Shown here: in pieces, positions 41,025-49,576 of the stretch
Layout of the letters: each line of letters opens with the position of its first letter
Numbering within the stretch: position 1 is the stretch's first letter
Assembly: GCF_016065055.1 (NCBI RefSeq)
Contig: NZ_CP065856.1
Location: 3,223,836-3,287,835 of the forward strand
Direction: 5' to 3'
Origin: Halosimplex litoreum
GTDB taxonomy: Archaea > Halobacteriota > Halobacteria > Halobacteriales > Haloarculaceae
DNA: 64,000 nucleotides
The notes under the pieces: generated by a model
Databases searched by the model: none
Seen by the model: the letters and a program-made list of their open reading frames with translations, nothing else
Told to the model about the DNA's origin: nothing
Program-made: the position numbers and the translations under genes

Positions 41025-42068
41025 TCACTGCGACTGGGAGTGGCGCCGCCGGTGGACGATCCCCTGATTGTTCGCCGCCTTCTCGACGAACGACCGGAAC
41101 GCTTCGCCGGTCTCGCCGTCCTCGTCTAACACCGCCGGCTCGCCGGCGTCGCCGCCTTCGCGGACCGCCGGGTCCAGCGGGATCTCGCCGAGGAACGGCA
41201 TCCGCGCCTCCTCGGCGAACGCTTCGCCGCCGCCCTCGCCGAAGATGGCGTGGTCGCCGCCGCAGTCCGGGCACCTGAACGAGCTCATGTTCTCGACGAT
41301 GCCCAGCACGGGCGTCTCGTGCTCGCCGAACATCTCCAGCCCTTTCCGGGCGTCGTCGATCGCGACTTCCTGGGGCGTCGTGACGATGACGGCGCCGGTG
41401 ACGGGGACGCTCTGGAGCAGCGTGAGCTGGGTGTCGCCGGTCCCCGGCGGCAGGTCGACGACCATGTAGTCGAGGCTCCCCCACTCCACGTCCTCCCAGA
41501 GCTGGGTGAGCACCTTGTGGACCATCGGGCCCCGCCAGATGACTGGGTCGTCTTCACCCACGAGAAAATCCATACTCATCAGCTTCGTGCCGTACCGTTC
41601 CGGCGGCACCAGCGTCTCCTCGGGGGTCGCCTGGGGTTGTTGGTCGGCGGCGAGCATCCGTGGGACGTTCGGACCGTACACGTCGGCGTCGAAGAGTCCG
41701 ACCCGGGCGCCGAGTTGCGCCAGCCCCGCCGCGAGGTTCACGGCGATGGTGCTCTTGCCGACGCCGCCTTTCCCCGACGCCACGGCGATGACGTTCTCGA
41801 CACCTGGTAGCACCGACCCCTCGGCGACGAGCCCGCTGTCGACCTCGGCGTCGAGTTCGATCCGCAGGTCCAGGCCCGACAGTGCCTCGCGGACGGCCCC
41901 CGCGATATCGGTCTCGGTCGGGGAGTAGGGCGCCCCCAGCGCCAGCGAGACGCGGACTTCCTCCTCGTCCATCTCCACCGAATTGACCAGTCCGAGCGAG
42001 ACGATATCGTCGCCCAGATCCGGGTCCTCGACGGTGCCGAGCAGGTCGAGCACGTCGTCTTCGTTCAT
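41025..42068 (-). CDS. apbC: Mrp/NBP35 family iron-sulfur carrier ATPase
   Basis: 347 residues. N-terminal MIP18 (DUF59) domain (residues 1-75: LLGTVEDPDLGDDIVSLGLV), then a deviant Walker A P-loop (ASGKGGVGKSTIAVNLA), DADVYGPNVPRML, and CPDC near residue 255, which binds the transferred [4Fe-4S] cluster. It moves Fe-S clusters to apoproteins in the cytoplasm. The C-terminal tail is His/Arg/Gln-rich. Single gene with a TATA-like element at about 42092-42100. Confidence 0.93.
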   Translation of the reverse strand: MNEDDVLDLLGTVEDPDLGDDIVSLGLVNSVEMDEEEVRVSLALGAPYSPTETDIAGAVREALSGLDLRIELDAEVDSGLVAEGSVLPGVENVIAVASGKGGVGKSTIAVNLAAGLAQLGARVGLFDADVYGPNVPRMLAADQQPQATPEETLVPPERYGTKLMSMDFLVGEDDPVIWRGPMVHKVLTQLWEDVEWGSLDYMVVDLPPGTGDTQLTLLQSVPVTGAVIVTTPQEVAIDDARKGLEMFGEHETPVLGIVENMSSFRCPDCGGDHAIFGEGGGEAFAEEARMPFLGEIPLDPAVREGGDAGEPAVLDEDGETGEAFRSFVEKAANNQGIVHRRRHSQSQ

Positions 42069-42187
42069 ACTCCGTCTCCGGTGGTCCCGGCGAAAAGGGT
42101 TGTGGAGCCTTCCTCGTTCGACTCCGCGCCTGCCGGCGATAGCGTAGAACGCACGATCATACCACGGGGTCTACCAGAATCACGAAC

Positions 42188-42199
42188 ATTTTTATATCG
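42188..42199 (+). promoter_or_regulatory. TATA box of the PKD protein gene
   Basis: ATTTTTATATCG lies about 32 nt before the ATG at 42226, the expected place for a nearly leaderless transcript. Confidence 0.55.
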
Positions 42200-42225
42200 G
42201 AGGGGCAGAACGTCGTCCCAACGAC

Positions 42226-43467
42226 ATGATGTACAGGGGACAGGGGGTTTCGAGAGTCGTAGCGAGCGCCGTGCTGGTCGTCTCGGCGGTGTGTGCCGGT
42301 GTTCCGGTCGCGAACGCGACGGGCGCGGGCGGTCCGGACGACGGGGGGAACGAATCACCGCTGGCCGACGCGGGACTGGACCGGACCGTCTCGACTAACA
42401 CGACGGTGTACTTGGACGCGACGGGGTCTCGCGACCCCGATGGTGAGGTCGACGACTACCGGTGGCGGATCGAGCTGCCCGACGGGACCTACGGGACACC
42501 GTCGTGCGAGCGGTGCGGGCGGACGACGTTCGTGCCGCGTGCGACCGGGACGTACAACGCGACGGTCACGGTCACCGACGGGGACGGCGCGACCAGTACC
42601 GACACGCTGCGGGTCCACGTCGAGGCGTCGAACGGTCCATCGGTGATGCTCTCGGGACCCGAGAGCGTCACAGAGGGTCGCGTCGCGGAGTACTCGGCGA
42701 CGCTAGCGGCCGGCGCGAACGACCTGGCGGGGGCGCTCTGGGAGGTGGACGACCGCAGAGTGAATCGGACGGTTCTGACGGGTGAGAGCGCGACCAGTGA
42801 GCAGACGGTGGGGTTCAGACGCGCCGGGCAGTTCACGGTCAGAGTCACGGTGGTCGACCGACTCGGTCGCGAGCGCACGGCGACGAAGAACGTGACTGTC
42901 ACCGAGCCTGCAACGTCCGGCGTGGGTAGCGGTGGCGACGACGGGTCGGAATGTTCGCATTTCAACAGGGACGACGACCGGTACTGTCACCACGATAGTA
43001 TGACGATCGACAACCAGGGTATCGTCATCTCCGACGCCGACAACGACGATACGACCGAATGGGCTGGCGTCACCCTCGACGAGGAGTTCGCGCAGAACCA
43101 CGAGGGCGTGTCGTACGACTCTATCGACGACGTCGCGACGTTCGAGAGTAAAGAAGCGTACAAGGAAGCGTTAGGGGTAGATTCTGCGAACGTGGATCCA
43201 GATTCTGATGTAAACTCGCGAACTACAGACGCCACTAATGGACAAACAAATAATAATTCGTTCAGTCAGAACAGCTCTGATGACGGATCTGAACAGAATG
43301 AAGAAAAATCAGATGAATCAAATGAGATGCCTGACAGAGTTTCTGATAGAATAGATCGAATGAGGGGCTCAAATTCGTTAGAGAGAGACTCTAATAGAGG
43401 AGATTACACAACCGAAAGAACCGGACGCGTGCCTCTCCGCAAAGATAACGGTGGGCCTCGGTTTTAA
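42226..43467 (+). CDS. Secreted PKD-domain protein with AT-rich 3' end
   Basis: 413 residues. Sec-type signal peptide (VVASAVLVVSAVCAGVPVANA), a first PKD domain (about 45-135: ADAGLDRTVSTNTTVYLDATGSRDPDG), a second PKD-like domain (138-230: TVRVTVVDR), then a hydrophilic region. Up to about base 43150 the DNA is as GC-rich as its neighbours; the last 100 codons are AT-rich and encode a low-complexity Ser/Asn/Asp/Glu tail. The protein is extracellular, maybe an adhesin or surface-layer-associated protein. The tail may have been acquired from foreign DNA. Confidence 0.82.
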   Translation: MMYRGQGVSRVVASAVLVVSAVCAGVPVANATGAGGPDDGGNESPLADAGLDRTVSTNTTVYLDATGSRDPDGEVDDYRWRIELPDGTYGTPSCERCGRTTFVPRATGTYNATVTVTDGDGATSTDTLRVHVEASNGPSVMLSGPESVTEGRVAEYSATLAAGANDLAGALWEVDDRRVNRTVLTGESATSEQTVGFRRAGQFTVRVTVVDRLGRERTATKNVTVTEPATSGVGSGGDDGSECSHFNRDDDRYCHHDSMTIDNQGIVISDADNDDTTEWAGVTLDEEFAQNHEGVSYDSIDDVATFESKEAYKEALGVDSANVDPDSDVNSRTTDATNGQTNNNSFSQNSSDDGSEQNEEKSDESNEMPDRVSDRIDRMRGSNSLERDSNRGDYTTERTGRVPLRKDNGGPRF

Positions 43468-43472
43468 AATAT

Positions 43473-44312
43473 ATGAAAAAAATTATTAATAGCGAACAAT
43501 CGCGGATGGTGAAATTTGCATTGGTTCTATTCGGACTGTTGTTTACGATTGTGATTGTCTCAGTGTATTCTGGTTTAATTCCCTCACTTAGCATCTATTC
43601 AAATGATATGGAAGATCCAACTAAAACTTTGACTTCTACAGAAGGCAATTCGAATACGCCAGCAGAAACAGCACCGGATCCGATCCCAAGTACAGTACGT
43701 TCTCCTACTCAGTTCCAAAAGTCCACACCTATTCAGACTCCAACCCTCTCATCGACACCAGTTCCAACACCTCGACCGACCGTGTCTCCAACAGCAACAC
43801 CGGCCCCGACACTAACACCGACACCCACAAGTAAATTTTCGAACAAAAAATATGATGAGTTTGTAGGGGCGGTCTTTGGGGAAACAGAGGTTGATACTGG
43901 AGTCCCGATCAGGATCCGTGCATGGAGTGTCGCGGAAGGAAATTCATTGATTGTAGTTTTAAATTTGACATCGGAATCGAGAAATGATGCTAGAAGGGCC
44001 AAGGAAGTGAATACGCTTGCCACCAGCGGATATGTACAGGCGGTTGCTCACCACGACCTAGAAAGGATTAATGGTAAAATAACAGATAGGCTACGGATCG
44101 CGGAAGTGAACAACACTGGTGCCCAGCCAAAGACCCTCGTTGTCAACACATCACTTGCACGAGAATATTATACGGGTCAGATCGATGCGGCAGAATTCAC
44201 CGAAGAGTACTGGAAAACTGAGCGAAACATGACGGCTGACGAGATAGAATACGTATACAATATGGATAGCAGGACAGGAAATCAAACGCTCTACAATGGG
44301 ACCGGCGACTGA
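43473..44312 (+). CDS. AT-rich unknown secreted/anchored protein
   Basis: 279 residues, starting five bases after the PKD gene. One transmembrane helix (FALVLFGLLFTIVIVSVYSGL), a long Pro/Thr/Ser linker (about 50-122, PTPTP-type repeats), then a globular domain of about 150 residues that is not recognised. The codon use, with many A/T third positions and AGA/ATA codons, is unlike the rest of the window, so it is likely acquired. The globular domain has WKTERNMTADEIEYVYN near its end. Function unknown. Confidence 0.72.
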   Translation: MKKIINSEQSRMVKFALVLFGLLFTIVIVSVYSGLIPSLSIYSNDMEDPTKTLTSTEGNSNTPAETAPDPIPSTVRSPTQFQKSTPIQTPTLSSTPVPTPRPTVSPTATPAPTLTPTPTSKFSNKKYDEFVGAVFGETEVDTGVPIRIRAWSVAEGNSLIVVLNLTSESRNDARRAKEVNTLATSGYVQAVAHHDLERINGKITDRLRIAEVNNTGAQPKTLVVNTSLAREYYTGQIDAAEFTEEYWKTERNMTADEIEYVYNMDSRTGNQTLYNGTGD

Positions 44313-44369
44313 TCTTACAGATCAGAACTAGTATATCAGTCATATTCCATTGCTAAATTATTCTTTAGC

Positions 44370-44380
44370 TAATATATATC
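44370..44380 (+). promoter_or_regulatory. TATA box of the proteasome pair
   Basis: TAATATATATC is about 30 nt upstream of ATG 44406, at the end of the AT-rich patch. It is the likely promoter of the beta-alpha pair. Confidence 0.55.
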
Positions 44381-44405
44381 CGCACCCGACCCTGACACCC
44401 TGGCG

Positions 44406-45128
44406 ATGACGTTATCCGACTTCGGTCTCGCGGACGGCGGCCGACTCCACGAACTGTCGCACGACCACCTCTCGAAAACCGAACAGATCGACCACGACGC
44501 ACCCACGTTCGATACGGGGACGACGATCGTCGCGATCGCTGCGGACGACGGGGTGGTGATGGCCGCGGACCAACGGGCGAGTCTCGGCGGGCGGTTCACC
44601 ACGAACAAGAACGCCGAGAAGATCTCGCGGGTCCACCCGACGGCCGCGCTGGCGATCTCGGGGTCGGTCGGTCCGGCCCAGATCCTGAGTCGGTCGTTGC
44701 GGGCCGAGACCACTCTCTACGAGTCCCGACGAGAGAAACCGATGAGCATGCGCGCCCTCTCTCGGACCGCGGGCCATCTCGTGCGCGGGTTGCCGGTCGC
44801 GCCGATCCTCGCCGGCGTCGACGCCGAGGGCGGACACGTCTACGAACTCGACGGCGGCGGGAGCGTGATGGCGACCGACTACGCCGCGGGCGGGAGCGGG
44901 ATGCAGGTGGCCTACGGCGTGCTCGAACGGCGGTTCGACCCCGGGGCTACGCTCGACGAGGCGACCGAAGCGGCTGTCGACGCGGTCGAAGCGGCGAGCG
45001 AGCGTGACACCGCCAGCGGCAACGGCGTGACGGTGGCGACGATCACGGGCGCGGGGGTCGAAATCCGAGGGATCGACGACGGTCGAGACGCGCCGAGCCG
45101 CGACTTCACGGGGGAGGAGGTGGCCTGA
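44406..45128 (+). CDS. psmB: Proteasome beta subunit
   Basis: 240 residues. The propeptide ends at Gly38 and the mature chain starts with Thr39 (DTG|TTIVAI), the catalytic nucleophile. Asp55 is mature residue 17; the Lys of NAEK is at mature 34, one later than the usual Lys33 because the loop GGRFTTNK has one extra residue. The GSVGPAQ and SLRAET regions are typical for haloarchaea. It forms the inner proteolytic rings of the 20S proteasome. Its stop overlaps the ATG of the alpha gene (TGATG). Confidence 0.93.
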   Translation: MTLSDFGLADGGRLHELSHDHLSKTEQIDHDAPTFDTGTTIVAIAADDGVVMAADQRASLGGRFTTNKNAEKISRVHPTAALAISGSVGPAQILSRSLRAETTLYESRREKPMSMRALSRTAGHLVRGLPVAPILAGVDAEGGHVYELDGGGSVMATDYAAGGSGMQVAYGVLERRFDPGATLDEATEAAVDAVEAASERDTASGNGVTVATITGAGVEIRGIDDGRDAPSRDFTGEEVA

Positions 45129-45886
45129 TGCAGTCGAACGACCAGCAGGCGTACGACCGCGGCGTGACGGTCTTCTCGCCGGACGGTCGGCTATATCAAG
45201 TCGAGTACGCACGCGAGGCGGTCGAGCGCGGCAGTCCCGCGGTCGGCGTCGCGACCGACCACGCGGTGGTGTTCGCCGCTCACGTCAGCCCGCGGTCGCC
45301 GTTGATGGAGCCCGATAGCATCGAGAAAGTCCACGACCTGAACGGACGGCTCGGGGTGGCCACCGCGGGGCACGTCGCCGACGCGCGGCGGCTCGTCGAC
45401 TTCGGGCGGCAGTTCGCCCAGCGCGAGCGCCTACGCTACGGGGAGGCCCCGGGTGTAGAACCGCTCTCGAAGGCCGTCGCCGACCGGATCCAGGAGTTCA
45501 CCCAGACCGGTGGAACACGACCGTTCGGGGCCGCGCTGCTGGTGGGCGGCGTTCCGGAGGCGATCCCGGCGGTCGAGGGAGGCGCAGATCCCGACCCGCG
45601 GCTCTACGAGATCGACCCCTCGGGAACGCCCACCGAGTGGCGCGCGACCGCGGTCGGCCGCGGGAGCGACGCCGTCCGCGACCACCTCGAAGCCGAGTAC
45701 TCGACGGGGCTGGACACCGGTGCGGGCGTCTCGCTCGCGCTCACCGCGCTGGCCGAGAGCACCGGGGAGTCGCCGACCGCCGAAGAGATCGACGTGGCCG
45801 TACTGGACGGGGACGGTTTCGACGCGCTCGACCGCGACCGACGGGCGACCGCGCTGGCCGACGCAGGACTCGACGCGGCATCGTGA
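45128..45886 (+). CDS. psmA: Proteasome alpha subunit
   Basis: 252 residues. It starts with the conserved gate region YDRGVTVFSPDGRLYQVEYAREAV; later AGHVADARRLVDFGRQFAQ and TRPFGAALLVGG are family features. Compared with the haloarchaeal alpha subunits I remember it is somewhat divergent in the middle (DPDPRLYEIDPSGTPTEWRATAVG). It forms the outer ring and gate of the 20S particle and is coupled to psmB by a one-base overlap. Confidence 0.93.
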   Translation: MQSNDQQAYDRGVTVFSPDGRLYQVEYAREAVERGSPAVGVATDHAVVFAAHVSPRSPLMEPDSIEKVHDLNGRLGVATAGHVADARRLVDFGRQFAQRERLRYGEAPGVEPLSKAVADRIQEFTQTGGTRPFGAALLVGGVPEAIPAVEGGADPDPRLYEIDPSGTPTEWRATAVGRGSDAVRDHLEAEYSTGLDTGAGVSLALTALAESTGESPTAEEIDVAVLDGDGFDALDRDRRATALADAGLDAAS

Positions 45887-45916
45887 CGGGCGTCGCCACG
45901 CGTCGGCGGGGATCCG

Positions 45917-47044
45917 TCAGGACTCGGCGGTCCCCGACTCCGCGGCGTCGTTCGCGTGCACGCCCTCGGTGTCGTCCGTCGACACCGCCGCCGAGTCGCT
46001 GTCGGCGTTCGCGTCGACGGGTCCCCCGTCGTCGGCTGGTTTGCTCGCCGTCGGTCCGTCGTCGTGGGACTCCCGGCGGTGGTCGACGACCCGTCCGTCG
46101 CCGGCGACGTAGCAGACGAGGTCGTCCCCGTCGAGGCGGACGCTGACGACGATACACCACGGGTCGCGAGAGACGACTCGCTCGCGCCACTCGCTGCCGA
46201 CGTTCCAGATAGGGCGGTCGCGCACGTCGCTGTCGTGGTCGTGATAGAAGGCGACGACCGCCGGGTGGTCGAGCAGTGTCAGTGCGATCGGGCAGCGCAG
46301 GTCGGCGCCGCAGGTCTCACAGCCGTAGACCGCCTGGACCGGGACGTACTCGTCGTTCCCCCGTCGCTCATCGGATACCCGTTCGTCGCGCTGGTCCCCC
46401 TCGCTGTCGCAGCCGGCGACTGGTTCGATCCGGGTCGAGACGGGTCCGGCGCACTCGGGGCAGACGCCCTCGCCGAACGAGTCGATGCGTCGGCGGTGGT
46501 GGGCGTCGATGGCGTCGGCGAACTCGTCTGAACCGCGGTCGGCGTAGCCGCCCGGGGGGAGCGAGAGTCGAAGGACGGTTCCATCGCAGCGCTCGCAGCC
46601 GACCTCGGTGACGTTGTCCGCGACGGCGGCGACGAGCCCGTCGTCGTCACAGAGCGGACACGGCTCGGTCAGGTCGACGGGGTCGCGGTCGACGCTCGCG
46701 GTGTACGTGTCGGCGGCGACGGCGCGGGCGACCGAGCGGCCGGCGTCGGTCAACTCGTAGCGCTCGTCCGCCCGCTGGCGGACGAACCGGTCGGTGAGCT
46801 GGCGGAGGTGGTAGGCGAACCCGGCGGAGGTGTCAGCGTCGGTGGCCTCGACGAGCTCGGAGAACGCGCGAGGCGACGCCGCGTCGAGCGCGCGGACGAC
46901 GGCCAGCCGCGTCTCCCCGCCCAGGGCCCCGAACGCGTCGCTCGGTGCGGGGGCATCGGGATCCTCGGCGTCGCTCGCGGTGGCGTCGGCGGAGCCGCGG
47001 TCCGGCGCTCCGCACCCGTCCTCGTCTCGCCGGCCGTGGGACAT
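45917..47044 (-). CDS. Winged-helix protein with zinc ribbons
   Basis: 375 residues. Residues 35-110 are an ArsR-type winged helix (DAFGALGGETRLAVVRALD, then SFSELVEATD-like and YHLRQLTDRFV). Next come several CxxC pairs: CPLC, CERC, CPEC and CETCGADLRC, likely two zinc ribbons. The C-terminal 60 residues are disordered and Asp/Ser-rich. It is a probable haloarchaeal transcription regulator (similar to DUF7351 proteins, from memory). It faces the proteasome genes convergently; target unknown. Confidence 0.75.
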   Translation of the reverse strand: MSHGRRDEDGCGAPDRGSADATASDAEDPDAPAPSDAFGALGGETRLAVVRALDAASPRAFSELVEATDADTSAGFAYHLRQLTDRFVRQRADERYELTDAGRSVARAVAADTYTASVDRDPVDLTEPCPLCDDDGLVAAVADNVTEVGCERCDGTVLRLSLPPGGYADRGSDEFADAIDAHHRRRIDSFGEGVCPECAGPVSTRIEPVAGCDSEGDQRDERVSDERRGNDEYVPVQAVYGCETCGADLRCPIALTLLDHPAVVAFYHDHDSDVRDRPIWNVGSEWRERVVSRDPWCIVVSVRLDGDDLVCYVAGDGRVVDHRRESHDDGPTASKPADDGGPVDANADSDSAAVSTDDTEGVHANDAAESGTAES

Positions 47045-47140
47045 GACACGGTCGTGCGTGCCACGGCCGTTTCAACCTGTCGCCGGGCGTGATCCCCGTG
47101 CCGGCCCAGACGGCTGTGCAGAAACCTTGCAACTGGCACC

Positions 47141-47150
47141 GGCCTTATTA
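47141..47150 (+). promoter_or_regulatory. TATA box of moaA
   Basis: GGCCTTATTA lies 26 nt before ATG 47173. The sequence GAGGAGAT directly before the ATG could act as a Shine-Dalgarno site only if the transcript starts earlier. Confidence 0.45.
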
Positions 47151-47172
47151 CCGCCGGGCCGAAAGAGGAGAT

Positions 47173-48249
47173 ATGCTCGCGGACGAGTTCGGTCGGGAAG
47201 TATCGGGCGTGCGCGTCTCGCTCACCGACCGATGCAACTTCGACTGCGTCTACTGCCACAACGAGGGGCTGGGCGACACCCGCGGCCCGATGGCGCCCCG
47301 CGAGCACGAGATGAGTACCGACGACGTGGTCCGCTTTCTGGAGGTCGTCGCCGAATTCGGCGTCGACTCGGTGAAGTTCACCGGCGGCGAACCGCTCCTG
47401 CGCGACGACGTAGCGGAGATCGTCGCCCGCACGCCCGAGACGATGGAGGTCTCGCTGACCACGAACGGGACGATGCTGCCGGGTCGAGCGGCGGATCTGG
47501 TCGACGCCGGGGTCGAACGGGTCAATATCTCTCAGGACGCCCTCGATCGGGAGACGTTCAAGCAGGTGACCCAGGCGGGCGCGTACGACGCGGTGATGGA
47601 CGGCGTCGACGCGGCGCTGTCGGCGGGGCTCGCGCCGGTGAAGCTCAACATGGTCGTCTTCGAGCAGACCGCGGGGTACGTCCCCGAGATGGTCGAGCAC
47701 GTCGCCGCGAACGAGGGGCTGCGCCTGCAGCTCATCGAGTACATGCCGGAGATCGCCGGCCACCCCGAGTGGGCGGTCGACATCGATCGGGTCCACGACT
47801 GGCTCGCCGAGCAGGCCGACCACGTCGAGCGTCGCGAGATGCACGACCGCAAACGGTACTGGATCGCGCGAGACGGCGTCGACGGCGACGCGATCGCCGA
47901 CGACGGTGCGGTCGACGAGTCGAAGGCCGGGATGGTCGAAATCGTCGACCCCGTGGAGAACCGGACCTTCTGCGCGAACTGTCATCGCGTGCGCGTCACG
48001 CACGAAGGGTACCTGAAGGGCTGTCTCAATCGCAACGACGACCTGCGGCCGATGGGCGAGATGACCCGCGCAGGGATCCGCGAGACCTTCCGCGAGACGG
48101 TCGCGAACCGCGTCCCCTACTACGGGGAGTACATGATCGAGGAGGACGGTGAGTGGGTCGTCAACGAGAGATATCTGGACGACCCGCCGGCCGGCGGGGC
48201 CGACGCGTACCCGACCGTCGACGAGACGCCCGCCGAGACCGACGACTGA
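47173..48249 (+). CDS. moaA: GTP 3',8-cyclase (molybdenum cofactor)
   Basis: 358 residues from ATG 47173. Radical SAM motif C21-x3-C25-x2-C28 (CNFDCVYC) holds the first [4Fe-4S] cluster; the second cluster motif C-x2-C-x13-C ([18 protein letters not shown]) is near residue 265. It makes the first intermediate of molybdopterin synthesis from GTP. The C-terminus has an acidic, non-conserved tail (ETPAETDD). A 19-codon frame overlaps its stop. Confidence 0.94.
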   Translation: MLADEFGREVSGVRVSLTDRCNFDCVYCHNEGLGDTRGPMAPREHEMSTDDVVRFLEVVAEFGVDSVKFTGGEPLLRDDVAEIVARTPETMEVSLTTNGTMLPGRAADLVDAGVERVNISQDALDRETFKQVTQAGAYDAVMDGVDAALSAGLAPVKLNMVVFEQTAGYVPEMVEHVAANEGLRLQLIEYMPEIAGHPEWAVDIDRVHDWLAEQADHVERREMHDRKRYWIARDGVDGDAIADDGAVDESKAGMVEIVDPVENRTFCANCHRVRVTHEGYLKGCLNRNDDLRPMGEMTRAGIRETFRETVANRVPYYGEYMIEEDGEWVVNERYLDDPPAGGADAYPTVDETPAETDD

Positions 48250-48308
48250 TGATCGTCGCAGCCGTACTCGCCGGTGCGGCGACCGCGCTGACGGTCGTCC
48301 TCGTCTGA
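48249..48308 (+). CDS. Possible 19-residue hydrophobic micro-protein
   Basis: ATG 48249 overlaps the moaA stop (TGATG) and the frame encodes [19 protein letters not shown], then TGA. It is a single membrane-length hydrophobic stretch. The overlap is of the same kind as between real operon genes in this window, and it ends exactly where the convergent Nudix gene ends. It could be chance, so confidence is low. Confidence 0.35.
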   Translation: MIVAAVLAGAATALTVVLV

Positions 48309-48857
48309 TCAGCCGAGTTCGGCCAGCGTCTTCGTAACGATTTCTTCGACGTCGGTGGTCCCGTACCGCTCGCGAGTGGTTTCGTGCATGCGTTCGTCGG
48401 CCCCATTCCACGACTCGGCGGTCCAGAAGCGGGCGTCTTGCGCGTCGGTCCCGGCGTCGAGCTCGCCACGGGTGTCCGCCCGGTGGACGGCGTACTCGAA
48501 GCCGACCATGTGCTTGCCGTCGGCGACCCAGGTCCCGCGGCCGGCGACTAGCGTCAGGTCGTCGCGGTCGACGCGGAGTCCGGTCTCCTCTTCGAGTTCG
48601 CGCGCGGCCGCGTGGTCGGGGTCCTCTCCCCAGTCGACGTGGCCAGCTGGCGTGCCCCACTGGCCCGCCGACGGGCCGACGGCGCGCTGGATCAGCAACA
48701 GGTGCTCGTCGTCGACGACGGTGACGGACGCGCCGGGGGTCGGGCTGTGGAAGACGTACCGCTCGCAGTCGTCACAGACGGACGCGCCGGGTGCGAGGTC
48801 GGAATCGCGGAGCTCCTGGCCGCAGTACCCGCAGTAGTCGGGCGCGAAGTTGGTCAT
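48309..48857 (-). CDS. Nudix hydrolase with N-terminal zinc ribbon
   Basis: 182 residues. N-terminal Cys pairs (CGYCG and CDDC, residues 9-32) form a zinc ribbon; the Nudix box GHVDWGEDPDHAAARELEEE, continuing TGL, is at about residues 73-95 with all catalytic Glu residues. Such proteins, similar to NADH pyrophosphatase-like Nudix enzymes, hydrolyse nucleoside diphosphate derivatives. Exact substrate unknown. Confidence 0.9.
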   Translation of the reverse strand: MTNFAPDYCGYCGQELRDSDLAPGASVCDDCERYVFHSPTPGASVTVVDDEHLLLIQRAVGPSAGQWGTPAGHVDWGEDPDHAAARELEEETGLRVDRDDLTLVAGRGTWVADGKHMVGFEYAVHRADTRGELDAGTDAQDARFWTAESWNGADERMHETTRERYGTTDVEEIVTKTLAELG

Positions 48858-48949
48858 CGATCGGCGGTCGGCCGCCCGGCTGTTAACGCCTGCGTCGATT
48901 CGATCGTGAGGGTCCCACGGGACGGCGGGCGGGGGGGTACCGCGCTCCC

Positions 48950-49237
48950 TCAGGGCCGCCGGAACGTGTAGGTGACGCCGTCGCGCTCGACGCGGAGTTC
49001 GCCGGCGTCGTAGTCGAAGACGAGGCGCTCGGCGACACCCGAAAACTCGTGGAGGGGCATCCCGGTCTCGACCCGGCCGCCGGGATGGACCGTGACGTGG
49101 GTCGTCCCGCGAAAATCGGCGACGAGCGACCCGTCGTCGCGCTCGGAGACGGCGCTCGGCCCGGCGAAGCGTTCGAGGGCGCGTCTGACGGCCTCGCCGT
49201 CGGCCGGGTCGACGGATTCGGTGTCGGAGTCGGCCAT
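48950..49237 (-). CDS. Conserved haloarchaeal small protein
   Basis: 95 residues, no transmembrane segment. Acidic N-terminus, then beta-rich C-terminal region (DGSLVADFRGTTHVTVHPGG, RLVFDYDAGELRVERDGVTYTF). Coding-like composition and a plausible leaderless start. No motif recognised. Confidence 0.65.
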   Translation of the reverse strand: MADSDTESVDPADGEAVRRALERFAGPSAVSERDDGSLVADFRGTTHVTVHPGGRVETGMPLHEFSGVAERLVFDYDAGELRVERDGVTYTFRRP

Positions 49238-49353
49238 ATCGACACGACGGCCCGGACGGGCAAAGCGGTGACGGAGGGTCAGGTGAGCGTCGCCGTCGGC
49301 CGGTGGGCCGAGGGCCGTGCCACCGATCCCCGCGATGGATTCACTCCGTGATG

Positions 49354-49361
49354 TTTAAATA
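49354..49361 (+). promoter_or_regulatory. Upstream TATA box before tRNA-Ser
   Basis: TTTAAATA, followed by a GGGAGGT stretch. It could start a transcript about 27 nt downstream, before the more obvious box at 49441. Confidence 0.4.
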
Positions 49362-49440
49362 GAGGCCGGGAGGTAATTCAGGTACGCTCGTGCAGGGGCA
49401 CCGGGTCCCGAGTCCGACGCGACGGTTCGCGTGAGGGCGC

Positions 49441-49450
49441 TAGTATACAA
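49441..49450 (+). promoter_or_regulatory. TATA box of the tRNA-Ser / rps13 operon
   Basis: TAGTATACAA is centred about 25 nt before the first base of tRNA-Ser (49470), so transcription would start almost at the mature tRNA 5' end. Confidence 0.6.
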
Positions 49451-49469
49451 CCGCACGCTGCAAGTGCGT

Positions 49470-49554
49470 GTCGTGGTAGCCAAGCCTGGCCCAAGGCGCA
49501 GGGTTGCTAACTCTGTGGCGTACAGCCTCCGGGGTTCGAATCCCCGCCACGACG
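49470..49554 (+). tRNA. tRNA-Ser (GCU)
   Basis: 85 nt with a long variable arm. Acceptor arms GTCGTGG and CCACGAC, discriminator G; anticodon GCT at 49506-49508; T arm CCGGGGTTCGAATCCCCG. No CCA encoded. It is 22 bases before rps13 and is likely co-transcribed with it. Confidence 0.95.
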
Positions 49555-49576
49555 CTCACACCCGAATCACAGACAC

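Noticed and set aside
43473-44312. Defence or toxin protein in the AT-rich patch
   Set aside because: The protein has a membrane anchor and Pro/Thr linker but no nuclease, toxin or other defence motif that I can see; no support beyond composition.
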